From: Fen-1258 sp964449775
Lineage (GTDB): Bacteria > Bacteroidota > Ignavibacteria > Ignavibacteriales > Melioribacteraceae
Assembly (NCBI GenBank): GCA_964449775.1
Contig: CAYVBQ010000013.1
Location: 30,897 to 94,896, forward strand
Reading direction: 5' to 3'
DNA: 64,000 bases
The position numbers were made by a program, and so were the translations under genes. Under the pieces are notes generated by a model, which worked only from the letters and a program-made list of their open reading frames with translations, was not told the DNA's origin and did not search any database. Every line of letters begins with the position of its first letter. Positions within the stretch are counted from its first letter, which is position 1. Shown here piece by piece: positions 32,214 through 40,984 of this stretch.

Positions 32214-32978
32214 TTAAATTTTCATTCCGGAAACTGAGTTGAAGGTCAATCTAACAGGAAAATGCACTCGCGGATTTTTTTCAATAGCATATTTGATCTT
32301 ATCAATTCCAAAAGAATATTCTCGCTCACTTAAAATTGCTAGTTGAGACGACTGGTCTTTGCGAAGGAAAGTATCGTTAAATACATCGTTACCAATCCAG
32401 TCTTTAACCACACACTCCACTGTGTTTTTCTTTAACTGTTTTAGACCAATATCGTCCATCCATTTCGCAACCTCTTCAGATGAAGGAAATCTTAGTAAAT
32501 CTTTTTTGTAAACGCCCTCAAAGAAATCATAGACATACCATTCATCATTTTTATTGTGCGGGTCAACGCCAACAATTGCCAGAGTTCCATTTTGATTTAA
32601 CAGATGTGCAGCTGAAAATATGAACTCTTTTTTATCTCTAAAATGTTGAATTGCATTTACACAATAGATCAGATCGAATTCTTTGTCCTTAAATGGAAGG
32701 GAATTTGCATCGGCACAAATCAAATGTAAACGGGCATCAGTTTCTTTAGCTCTCTTTAACATGCCCGAAGAATTGTCGACTCCGATTTTGATAAAATCGT
32801 TATCATCTATTTCGGATATCCATCGTGCTGTTCCGCAACCGACTTCTAATATGGTTTTAGGTTTATGAAGATCTATTATTTTATGAAGTGCGCTTCCAAT
32901 CCCATACAGAGAATTTACATCATAACGCAAATTGTAGTTCGAAGAAATTTTATTGTAATTAACTTTATCAGATTCCAT
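32214..32978 (-). CDS. SAM-dependent class I methyltransferase
   Basis: A 254-residue cytoplasmic enzyme. Motif I is ILEVGCGTARW (SAM-binding loop), motif II region IGVDNSSGMLKRAKE, then LICADANSLPFKDKEFDLIY and VNAIQHFRDKKE (Methyltransf_11 pattern). The substrate cannot be told; the family includes ubiquinone-type and small-molecule methylases. Nothing nearby points to a pathway. Confidence 0.85.
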   Translation of the reverse strand: MESDKVNYNKISSNYNLRYDVNSLYGIGSALHKIIDLHKPKTILEVGCGTARWISEIDDNDFIKIGVDNSSGMLKRAKETDARLHLICADANSLPFKDKEFDLIYCVNAIQHFRDKKEFIFSAAHLLNQNGTLAIVGVDPHNKNDEWYVYDFFEGVYKKDLLRFPSSEEVAKWMDDIGLKQLKKNTVECVVKDWIGNDVFNDTFLRKDQSSQLAILSEREYSFGIDKIKYAIEKNPRVHFPVRLTFNSVSGMKI

Positions 32979-33058
32979 TCTGTTCGATTATTTTGAATAG
33001 AACATAAAGAAAAAGGTAACAGGTTAAAACAAAAATAAAGCAGATGAAAATTGGGATT

Positions 33059-33086
33059 GAAAAAAAATCCCGCCTAGTGGCGGGAT
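33059..33086 (-). terminator. Rho-independent terminator of the RRM gene
   Basis: On the minus strand: ATCCCGCC-ACTA-GGCGGGAT followed by eight T. It lies about 90 bp after the RRM stop. Confidence 0.85.
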
Positions 33087-33176
33087 GCAAGTAGTGGGAC
33101 CAGTATCCCTATAATTATTTTAAAAATTACCCTAAGGGCAAGGACAATATAAGATAATCAGAATATAAAAAAAAGA

Positions 33177-33491
33177 TTACCAGCGTCTTCCGCCGCCGCC
33201 GCTTCCGCCGCCACGGTTTCCGCCGCCACCGCTACCGCGTCTGGTGTCGGTTTTCGGGCGAGCTTCGTTGACCACAATTTTTTTGCCTTTAACTTCCTTT
33301 GTGTTATTAGCTTCAATTGCTTTTGTACCGGCTGCTTTGTCATTCATTTCAACGAATGCAAATCCTTTCGATTCACCGCTAAACATATCGCGTATAATTT
33401 TTACACTCGATACTGCGCCAAATTCCTTAAAGAGACCTTCTAAGTCTTGTTCGGTTGCTTGCTGGGATAAATTACCTACGTAAATGTTCAT
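33177..33491 (-). CDS. RNA-recognition-motif protein with glycine-rich tail
   Basis: A 104-residue single RRM protein. RNP2 is IYVGNL at residues 3-8 and RNP1 is KGFAFVEM near 42-49; the C-terminal ~25 residues are G/R-rich. These cold-shock-like RNA-binding proteins are common in Bacteroidota and cyanobacteria and act on mRNA. AAGGAG lies 6 bp before the ATG at 33491, so this start is chosen over a GTG one codon earlier. It has its own terminator. Confidence 0.92.
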   Translation of the reverse strand: MNIYVGNLSQQATEQDLEGLFKEFGAVSSVKIIRDMFSGESKGFAFVEMNDKAAGTKAIEANNTKEVKGKKIVVNEARPKTDTRRGSGGGGNRGGGSGGGGRRW

Positions 33492-33710
33492 CACTTACTC
33501 CTTTTGTTATTTGTATTTCCCTGACAAGAAATTAATTAACAGATTAGCAATCCGACTCAAAACGAATTGAAGTTGGAAACGTATATGACGGAGATTAAAT
33601 TGGATAAGGAGAAATTAAGTTGAGGAGATAATTCTCTTCCATCTAATTTAGAATCGCTAAATAAAATGTTGCTCAGAGTTAAAATTTAAGAACGTAATTT
33701 CTTTTTTAAG

Positions 33711-33784
33711 CGGGGCCGACGAGACTCGAACTCGCGACCTCCTGCGTGACAGGCAGGCGTTCTAACCAACTGAACTACGACCCC
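33711..33784 (-). tRNA. tRNA-Asp (GTC)
   Basis: 74 nt. Acceptor arms GGGGTCG and CGGCCCC pair over seven positions with one G-U; the anticodon loop CTGTCAC between CCTGC and GCAGG gives anticodon GTC; GTTCGAGTC is the T-loop. CCA is not encoded. Confidence 0.97.
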
Positions 33785-33850
33785 GTTAAAGAACGTACCA
33801 TATTTAATGGCTGACAAAAATAACAATTAAACTATATCCAAAGCAAGAAA

Positions 33851-34954
33851 TTATAAATTTTCAGTCCCAAAACTTACACCAACAGCACTTGCAGCCAATA
33901 CGGCTTGGTCTTTGGGTTTTACAAGTTTTTGACGAGCAATTGCATCGACAATTCGTACACTTTTTATTTCTGCTCCTTTCAATGCAACCATTCGACCAAA
34001 CTGCTTTTTAATTGCAAGTTGAATAGCGTTCGTCCCAAATTTTGTAGAAAGAATTCTATCAAATGGTGATGGACTTCCGCCTCTTTGCAGATGTCCAAGA
34101 ACTGTATAACGGGTTTCTAATCCGGTATTATCTGAAATCATTTTTGCAACGTATTCACCGACACCGCCAAGCTGAATTGGATCGGTCCTTTTAAGGTCTT
34201 TGGACTTAGTAATTAAAGCTCCATTTTTTGATTTGGCTCCTTCAGCCACACAGACAATGCTAAATCTTTTTCCGCTCATATTTCTTTGAATTACTCTATC
34301 ATATATTACATTCCAATCAAAAGGAATTTCTGGAATTAAAATGATATCCGCACCGCCGGCTAAACCACCATTTAGAGCGATCCATCCTGCGTATCTTCCC
34401 ATAACTTCACAAACCATCACACGGTGATGTGCTGATGCAGTTGTATGCAAACGATCTAACGCTTCAGAAACAACATAGAGCGCGGAATCGTGTCCAAATG
34501 TTTGATCGGTTGCCTCGAGGTCGTTGTCAATTGTTTTCGGAACACCTACAATGTTCATTCCCATCTGGCTCAGTTTATTGGAAATGTGCATTGTGCCGTC
34601 TCCGCCGATAGCAATCATAGCATCAATATTCCAAGCAAGGTAATTTCTCATTGCGTCTTTAGATCGGTCGACGATTTTAATTTCCCCGTTGATCTCTTCC
34701 GGCCAGTGAAACGGATCTCCTTTATTCGATGAACCAAGAATTGTTCCGCCGGTTGCTAAAATACCGGAAACATCTTTGTTGTATAATTCATGAGCTTTTC
34801 CTTCAACTAATCCTTCAAATCCGTCAAGAATTCCGAGTACAGTTAATCCCATATCATGTGCGGGTTTTGTAACACCTCTGATTACTGCATTAAGACCGGG
34901 ACAATCGCCGCCGCCAGTTAATATTGCAATTCGTTTTACTTTTGATTTAGCCAC
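33851..34954 (-). CDS. pfkA: 6-phosphofructokinase (ATP/PPi mixed-substrate group)
   Basis: A 367-residue glycolytic enzyme that phosphorylates fructose-6-phosphate. Motifs: ILTGGGDCPGLNAVIRG, IAIGGDGTM (glycine at the ATP-type position), VPKTIDNDL (lysine where PPi-type enzymes have it; common ATP enzymes have glycine), MGRYAGWIAL, and HLQRGGSPSPFDR. The mix of signs is typical of the group III mixed-substrate clade, so cosubstrate should not be assumed. AAGGAG lies close upstream of the ATG. Confidence 0.93.
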   Translation of the reverse strand: MAKSKVKRIAILTGGGDCPGLNAVIRGVTKPAHDMGLTVLGILDGFEGLVEGKAHELYNKDVSGILATGGTILGSSNKGDPFHWPEEINGEIKIVDRSKDAMRNYLAWNIDAMIAIGGDGTMHISNKLSQMGMNIVGVPKTIDNDLEATDQTFGHDSALYVVSEALDRLHTTASAHHRVMVCEVMGRYAGWIALNGGLAGGADIILIPEIPFDWNVIYDRVIQRNMSGKRFSIVCVAEGAKSKNGALITKSKDLKRTDPIQLGGVGEYVAKMISDNTGLETRYTVLGHLQRGGSPSPFDRILSTKFGTNAIQLAIKKQFGRMVALKGAEIKSVRIVDAIARQKLVKPKDQAVLAASAVGVSFGTENL

Positions 34955-34973
34955 TTTTTCTCCTTGTTCTTAT

Positions 34974-35081
34974 GTGTGGTTCTAAAAACCATCTTATTTA
35001 AAGTCTAAACGCAAAGAGCGCAGAGTCCGCTGCGGCGGATCGCAAAGTACGCGAAGAATTTTGAAGTTTTTAGAACTACCT
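34974..35081. mobile_element. MITE-like element A2
   Basis: 108 bp. Ends GTGTGGTTCTAAAAACC and (inverse) AGGTAGTTCTAAAAACT, flanked by TTAT on both sides. Its core closely matches element A1 at 31583. It sits 20 bp upstream of the pfkA start on the minus strand, so it lies in the pfkA promoter region. Confidence 0.8.
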
Positions 35082-35125
35082 TTATATTAAGATCTTCCCG
35101 ACTGATCTATTCTATAATATACTAT

Positions 35126-35223
35126 GGGGACTTCTAAAAACTCCAAAAATAATCTGCGTGAATCTGTTTTATCCGTGTTTATCCGCGTCCTATTCATTTA
35201 AAAAATAGTTTTTAGAGGTGCCC
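35126..35223. mobile_element. MITE-like element B
   Basis: 98 bp. Ends GGGGACTTCTAAAAACT and (inverse) GGGCACCTCTAAAAACT, so the same end type as A1/A2. The core is different: AATCTGCGTGAATCTG and TTATCCGTGTTTATCCGCG, which resembles the repeats flanking the GxxExxY gene. Flanks CTAT and ATAT suggest a decayed 4-bp duplication. Confidence 0.65.
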
Positions 35224-35246
35224 ATATGATGTTTTAACAAATGAAC

Positions 35247-36170
35247 TTATTTAATTTTTGTGAAAGTTTTGAAGTGTAATTTTGCAAATTCACTTAATCT
35301 TTCTTTCCCGATCTTCTGGAATAATTGTTTCGCAAATTTTTCTGTTTCTATTGATGAACCCTTAGGCAATTTCAATCCCTTTCGCTCATGAGTTTCAAAC
35401 CAATCCACTAAACTATCTCTTGCAAGAATTGAAGCTGCCGCCACTCCAATATACTTTTCAGCTTTTGTTTCTTGCACAAACTCAACATCCGAGTGCTTTG
35501 ATAGAGAGACTACATCCAATTCTTTTTTGCTGAATTTGTCCGTTATAACATATTTGCATGAAGTATTATCGAGTAAATTATCAATTGCTTTAGAATGAGC
35601 CCAATTTAAAAGTTTATTCAAGTTTGCAAACTGTTCGTAAAGTTCATTATACTTTTGCGGATTGATCCTTACAATCTGAAAATTATTACCGACGATCTTT
35701 TTGATTTCTTTTGCCAAAGATGTTATTTGATAATCGCTCAAGTCCTTACTATCGCGTACACCTATTTTGGCAAGTAACTTTTTACTCCGCTCATTCACAA
35801 GAACTGCAGCAACAACAAGGGGTCCGAAAAAATCCCCTTTACCAACTTCATCCGTGCCAATGTATTCTCGTGGCTCTTTAATTTTCGACTCGGTAAAAAC
35901 CAGTTTAGGATCACCCAATACCAGATTATTCAATGTTTTATACAATCCGGAATTCAGATCTCCTTGAAGTATAGTTTTTATTCCTTTCTTTCCAAAGTAA
36001 ACCTGAATCTTGACTTTTCCCGAAGGGATGGATTCCCATTCTTTCCCATAGTGAGCAATGAATTCAAAGTTAAAATCTTTCTTAACTATATTTGAAATAA
36101 TCAACCCTGTTCCTACACATTGATTAGACATTAATTCGATCTGAAGTTTAGCTTTTTCCTCAAGAGTCAT
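35247..36170 (-). CDS. rnhC: Ribonuclease HIII
   Basis: A 307-residue RNase HIII that cuts RNA in RNA-DNA hybrids. N-terminal TBP-like substrate-binding domain (about 1-95) and catalytic domain beginning GTDEVGKGDFFGP with D107 and E108; further acidic residues in GVRDSKDL and LARDSLVDW. Residues 43-51 (KEWESIPSG) come from the ~27-bp dispersed element, read in a different frame from the other three copies. It is 4 bp upstream of nothing essential; the LacI gene ends 4 bp before its start. Confidence 0.92.
   Translation of the reverse strand: MTLEEKAKLQIELMSNQCVGTGLIISNIVKKDFNFEFIAHYGKEWESIPSGKVKIQVYFGKKGIKTILQGDLNSGLYKTLNNLVLGDPKLVFTESKIKEPREYIGTDEVGKGDFFGPLVVAAVLVNERSKKLLAKIGVRDSKDLSDYQITSLAKEIKKIVGNNFQIVRINPQKYNELYEQFANLNKLLNWAHSKAIDNLLDNTSCKYVITDKFSKKELDVVSLSKHSDVEFVQETKAEKYIGVAAASILARDSLVDWFETHERKGLKLPKGSSIETEKFAKQLFQKIGKERLSEFAKLHFKTFTKIK
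36015..36046. repeat. In-gene dispersed element, copy 4 (rnhC)
   Basis: Minus strand contains GAATGGGAATCCATCCCTTC then GGGAAAA, matching the miaB copy over its full length. Here it is read as EWESIPSGK. Confidence 0.8.
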
Positions 36171-36174
36171 TTGA

Positions 36175-37209
36175 TTATTGTGTTCCTCTATTGCATTTTA
36201 TACATGTACGGCGCAATATTAAATCAGTGTCGATAATAATATGCTTGTATTCAAAATCATCGATATTTGCAATATTTTCGATTAAGAGATCCATCGATTT
36301 AGCGGCTAATTGCTCGGTTGGTTGATTGATGCAACTAAGAGGCGGTGATAAGAAATTTTGAACCGGAGAATTTCCAAAGCAGATCAAATCGATATCATCG
36401 GGGATTTTCATTCCAACTTCTTGAGCAGCCATATAAATTCCAATAGCAACCGGGTATGTTACTGCAAGTATTAAATCGGGAAGATTCTTATCGTGGTATA
36501 ATTTCATAAAAGAATCGTAACCACTTTTTTCTACATAATCTCCTTCTAATATCCAATCATAATTAATCTCAACTCCATGATCATTCATAGCTTGTCTGAA
36601 ACCAATCATTCTATCTCGTCCAATGTTAATGTTAGTGTATCCAGCAAAATGGGCAATCTTTCTGTATCCGAGTCTTATTGCATGGTCAATCGCTTTATAA
36701 GCCCCGCCTTTATCATCCACCGTTACCGTATTACAGTCTGTTAAATCCGGAATTCGATCCATAAATACTAATGGAACCTGCCTGTTCTTAGCAGTTTCAA
36801 ATATTTCAAAATTGTCAGTGTCCTGAGATATTGATATTATTATTCCATCAACCCTCATAGAAATAAGAGTCTGAATTTGTTTCTTCTGCATTTCAGAGTT
36901 TTCTTGTGAAACAGTGAGAAAGACCTCGTAATTGTTCATAAAGGCATAATTATAGATATGGTCAATAATCGAACTAAAAAAATGATGCGCTATTTGGGGA
37001 AGAACAACACCAATTGTGTTCGATTTTCTTGAGGCAAGATTCCTAGCCATAAAGTTTGGTGAGTATCCTAATTCGCTGGCAGTCTTCTTGATTAATTCGG
37101 TTGTATTGTGCGAAATATCTGGATGTCCGCGCAACGCTTTTGAAACAGTAATTATTGAAACACCCAATTTTTGCGCAATATCGTTTAGTGTTACTTGTCT
37201 TGGTCGCAT
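36175..37209 (-). CDS. LacI-family transcriptional regulator
   Basis: A 344-residue repressor/activator. The N-terminal LacI HTH is complete (VTLNDIAQKLGVSIITVSKA, then hinge helix MARNLASRKSNTIGVVLP), followed by a periplasmic-binding-protein-like sugar-sensing domain with MDRIPDLTDCNTVTVDDKGG and GFRQAMNDHG. It is divergent from the SusC/D locus and probably controls it in response to a sugar. The operator was not identified with certainty. Confidence 0.92.
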   Translation of the reverse strand: MRPRQVTLNDIAQKLGVSIITVSKALRGHPDISHNTTELIKKTASELGYSPNFMARNLASRKSNTIGVVLPQIAHHFFSSIIDHIYNYAFMNNYEVFLTVSQENSEMQKKQIQTLISMRVDGIIISISQDTDNFEIFETAKNRQVPLVFMDRIPDLTDCNTVTVDDKGGAYKAIDHAIRLGYRKIAHFAGYTNINIGRDRMIGFRQAMNDHGVEINYDWILEGDYVEKSGYDSFMKLYHDKNLPDLILAVTYPVAIGIYMAAQEVGMKIPDDIDLICFGNSPVQNFLSPPLSCINQPTEQLAAKSMDLLIENIANIDDFEYKHIIIDTDLILRRTCIKCNRGTQ

Positions 37210-37473
37210 AATTTTAATTATTTCTCAGCATCTTTTCGTATAAATTACTCTTCAACATAATGAAATACATGATTAAGGGATAGTGGAAGAAACTAATTGG
37301 ATTGCATTATTTATAGCGCAATATATCCGATATTCCTTTCATTAAAAAATTTGATTTTTAGTTAGTGAATTTCGTAAATTAAAACAGTGATTTATATCAA
37401 CCATTTATTATGAAAATCACAAGACGGATTAATTTTTTTGATCCAACGTTTTTTATTGTATTGAAACATAAAA

Positions 37474-37932
37474 ATGATAACACAGTATAGGACTGGTTTC
37501 AAATTTATTTTTTTTATTTCATTTTTTATCAATTCATTTATCCAATCTCAACAGTTAGCGCTACCTAAGCAAGTTTTAGCCATAGTCTCAGAACACAAAA
37601 TTACGGTTAATGAGTTTGTAGATCGTTACAGTGATTATCTTTTTTCATCCGGTATAAAAGAAAATATTATTACCCGTCGTTCTATTCTTAATAATATGAT
37701 TGGTGAATATCTGTTACTTGATAATGTAACCTTGTCAATTATAACCAAGATTGGGTTCTTAAATAATCAATCTCAACTTCCAAGAGTACTAAAACATAGA
37801 AAAGTTTTTTATTTCAACTCACTAATTTCTTCACATAAAATAAACGAGGAAAATTATGACAAAACCAAAACAAGTAAACTTATTGGCAAGTTTTTGCAGC
37901 AGCATAATGAGCCAGTTAAGTTTAACACTTAG
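37474..37932 (+). CDS. Truncated SurA/PpiC-like chaperone fragment
   Basis: A 152-residue protein with a signal peptide (FIFFISFFINSFIQSQQ) and a SurA N-domain-like part (VLAIVSEHKITVNEFVDRYS, SILNNMIGEYLLLDN) that parallels the N-terminus of the full-length protein at 48199. There is no parvulin domain. The last 77 bp overlap the SusC gene in another frame. It may be the left-over 5' end of a foldase gene cut when the SusC locus arrived, or a short working chaperone. Confidence 0.55.
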   Translation: MITQYRTGFKFIFFISFFINSFIQSQQLALPKQVLAIVSEHKITVNEFVDRYSDYLFSSGIKENIITRRSILNNMIGEYLLLDNVTLSIITKIGFLNNQSQLPRVLKHRKVFYFNSLISSHKINEENYDKTKTSKLIGKFLQQHNEPVKFNT

Positions 37933-40900
37933 TAGAAATCGTATATTATCCGCGAAATTTAAAACACGAAACAGTTACAAAGTATTTAATAAGTTCGTGA
38001 TTGTTTTTGTGTTTTTGATGATGCAAGCAGGCTCACTCCTCTTAGCGCAGGAGCTAGAGATACGCGGAAAGGTAAGAAGTGCTGAAGATGGTACGGTACT
38101 AATAGGCGCTAACATTTTCGAGAAAGGAACTACAAACGGTACTACTACAGATATGGCGGGAGAATTTAGTTTAAAAGTAAAATCAGGAGCTGTGCTAGTC
38201 ATATCTTATGTGGGTTTTTTAAAAGAAGAAGTAACAGTAACAGATCAAACTTATTTGAATATTGCATTAAGAATTGATGTTGCGCAATTTAAAGAAGTGG
38301 TAATAGTAGGAATCGGATATGGAGAAGTTAAAAAAGCCGATGCAACTGGTTCTGTTACAGCTATTTCAGCAAAGGATTTCAGCCAGGGAACAATTACATC
38401 CCCGCAGGAATTGCTTATTGGAAAAGCGCCGGGCGTTGTTGTTAATTCGCTTGGCGGTGCTGCAGGCGCAGGAACTAAAATCCGTATTCGCGGCGGTTCC
38501 TCCATTCAAGGCAATAACGATCCTTTAATTGTGATTGATAACATTCCTTTGGAGAGCTCGGGAATTTCGGGTATGGCTAATCCGCTTTCATCAATTAATC
38601 CAAATGATATTGAGTCATTTACAATTCTGAAAGATGCTTCTGCAACGGCTATCTATGGTTCAAGAGCTTCTAATGGTGTTATTATCATAAAAACTAAAAG
38701 GGGTTCATTAGCAGAAAAAATGACCCTAAACTATAACAGCAATGTTTCTTTGGCAACTTCTGCCAAATTATTATCTGTCTTTACAGGAGACGAATTCAGG
38801 GCATTAATTGCAGATAGGATCGCTAACTATGGTTTGACTTCCGCAGCACTAAGCAGATTGGGAACGGCAAATACAGATTGGCAAAAAGAAATTTACCAAA
38901 CTACCCCTTCAACCGAGCATAATCTAAGTATTAGCCACTCTATAGGTTCAATACCGTACCGTGTTTCATTAGATTATTTATACCAGGGTGGGATTTTAAA
39001 ATATAATAGTATAGATAGAAAAAATGTTTCTCTTGCATTGACACCATCATTATTGGACGGCAGTTTGAATATGGATTTAAATGCCTCGCTTTCATCGATA
39101 AGCAATAATTTTTCAAATAATGATGCGATTGGTTCTGCTCTTGAATTTGACCCAACACAACGAATTAAGAATGGGAACACAAGATATGGTGGTTATACGG
39201 CATGGACGGAAATCAGCTCTGGCGATCCACTCAATGGCCTACCAAATAATATTGCGACTCATAATCCTGTCGCTCGTTTAGAATATCGCCATAATACCTC
39301 TGAGGCGGATCGATATATTATTGGTGGTAAATTTGACTATAAAATTCCTTATATACCTGATTTGAAAGCAACTTTAAATCTTGGTTATGACTACTATAAG
39401 ACAACTGGAAATGATATTACAAGTACATTAGCTTCCTGGTCTTACAGAGAACCGGAAAGACAAATCATAGGGTATAAACAGACAAAGACGAATAGTTTAT
39501 TAGATTTCTATTTAAACTATAAAAAAGAATTTGGTTTTAACAAAATTGATCTTACAGGTGGCTATTCCTACCAACATTTCTATAATGAAGGAGTTAATTC
39601 CAACGCTGCGGCTGCAACAATGTTGGGCGCACGCGTAACACCATATAAAAATGAGTATTTTCTAATTTCATTTTTTGGCAGATTAAACTATACATTATTT
39701 GATAGGTACCTATTAACAGCAACTGTAAGAGACGATGGTTCTTCAAGATTTTCTAAAGATAACCGATGGGGACTGTTTCCAGCATTTGCTTTTGCTTGGA
39801 AATTAACCGAAGAATCTTTTATCGGAAAATCGGAAATGGTTAATGAACTTAAACTTCGTTTGAGCTGGGGAAAAACCGGACAGCAAGATGTAGGAGGTAA
39901 CTACTATCCATATATTCCAACATACACAGGCAGCACATCTGGTGCTTATTATCAGTTTGGAGATACATTCTATCCTACACTTCGCCCGGATGCATATGAT
40001 GCAAATTTAAAATGGGAAACCGTAACTTCCTTGAACGCTGGATTAGATTTTACATTACTAAATAAAAGAGTATCTGGTTCTATTGAAGTGTACAAGAATA
40101 CTTCTGATGATTTATTAAATAGTATACCTATTCCAGTTGGCAGTAACTTTTCGAACTTTTTGCTTACAAACGTAGGTTCAATGGTAAATAAAGGTGTAGA
40201 AGTTGGTTTGAACGTTACCCCGATTTTAACGAATGATTTATTGTGGGAACTTGGAGTAAATTTGACATATAATAAAAACGAGATAACCAAATTAACCTTA
40301 ATTGATGATCCCGCATATACCGGAGTCAATACAGGCGGTATATCAGGCGGTGTTGGAAATAATGTCCAAAAATTTATTGTTGGATACCCTGCAAGAGTAT
40401 TCTTCTTGTTTTCTCAGGTCCTTGATGCAAACGGCATGCCTGTTGAGGGATTGTACGTTGATAAAAGCGGTCAAGGAGGTAACGTATCTGGTAATGAGTT
40501 AAATAAATATTATTATAAATCACCCGACCCTGATTATTTAGTAGGCATGTCTTCAAAAATTAACTATAAAGACTTTGATTTAAGTTTCTCGGGCAGGTTG
40601 AGTATAGGCAATTATGTATACAATAACAACGCATCTAACAGAGCCCTATATCAACAAGTTTATAACCAAAGTGGATATTTGTCAAATATTTTAACTGATG
40701 TCAGAAAGACAAATTTTACTACAGCGCAGTATTGGTCTAGCGTTTATTTAGAAAACGGATCGTACTTCAAGATGGATTATATTAGCCTTGGTTATAATTT
40801 TAAATCTTTATTCGGTAATGATCTTAGCGGACGCATCGGATTATCAGTTCAAAATGTTTTTACAATAACTAAGTATACCGGATTGGATCCCGAAGTTGAT

Positions 40901-40969
40901 AACGGTATTGATAACAACATATATCCACGAGCACGCACATACATGTTGTCAATAAGTCTTAATTACTAA
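37856..40969 (+). CDS. susC: SusC/RagA TonB-linked outer-membrane transporter
   Basis: A 1037-residue TonB-dependent importer for glycans. After a long N-terminal region with signal peptide (FVIVFVFLMMQAGSLLLAQE) come a CarboxypepD-type beta domain (EIRGKVRSAEDGTVLIGANI), the TonB/plug segment (GYGEVKKADATGSVTAISAK, then IRIRGGSSIQGNNDPLIVID and ILKDASATAIYGSRASNGVI) and the beta-barrel. It pairs with SusD encoded 15 bp later. GAGGAAAA lies 6 bp before the ATG at 37856, which supports this start although the leader is longer than usual. Confidence 0.93.
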   Translation: MTKPKQVNLLASFCSSIMSQLSLTLSRNRILSAKFKTRNSYKVFNKFVIVFVFLMMQAGSLLLAQELEIRGKVRSAEDGTVLIGANIFEKGTTNGTTTDMAGEFSLKVKSGAVLVISYVGFLKEEVTVTDQTYLNIALRIDVAQFKEVVIVGIGYGEVKKADATGSVTAISAKDFSQGTITSPQELLIGKAPGVVVNSLGGAAGAGTKIRIRGGSSIQGNNDPLIVIDNIPLESSGISGMANPLSSINPNDIESFTILKDASATAIYGSRASNGVIIIKTKRGSLAEKMTLNYNSNVSLATSAKLLSVFTGDEFRALIADRIANYGLTSAALSRLGTANTDWQKEIYQTTPSTEHNLSISHSIGSIPYRVSLDYLYQGGILKYNSIDRKNVSLALTPSLLDGSLNMDLNASLSSISNNFSNNDAIGSALEFDPTQRIKNGNTRYGGYTAWTEISSGDPLNGLPNNIATHNPVARLEYRHNTSEADRYIIGGKFDYKIPYIPDLKATLNLGYDYYKTTGNDITSTLASWSYREPERQIIGYKQTKTNSLLDFYLNYKKEFGFNKIDLTGGYSYQHFYNEGVNSNAAAATMLGARVTPYKNEYFLISFFGRLNYTLFDRYLLTATVRDDGSSRFSKDNRWGLFPAFAFAWKLTEESFIGKSEMVNELKLRLSWGKTGQQDVGGNYYPYIPTYTGSTSGAYYQFGDTFYPTLRPDAYDANLKWETVTSLNAGLDFTLLNKRVSGSIEVYKNTSDDLLNSIPIPVGSNFSNFLLTNVGSMVNKGVEVGLNVTPILTNDLLWELGVNLTYNKNEITKLTLIDDPAYTGVNTGGISGGVGNNVQKFIVGYPARVFFLFSQVLDANGMPVEGLYVDKSGQGGNVSGNELNKYYYKSPDPDYLVGMSSKINYKDFDLSFSGRLSIGNYVYNNNASNRALYQQVYNQSGYLSNILTDVRKTNFTTAQYWSSVYLENGSYFKMDYISLGYNFKSLFGNDLSGRIGLSVQNVFTITKYTGLDPEVDNGIDNNIYPRARTYMLSISLNY

Positions 40970-40984
40970 TATTTTAGAAGGAAA

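Noticed and set aside
37368..37380. AATTTCGTAAATT palindrome as a LacI operator
   Set aside because: It is a 13-bp palindrome with a central CG-like step in the right place, but AT-rich palindromes are frequent here and there is no second copy to support it.
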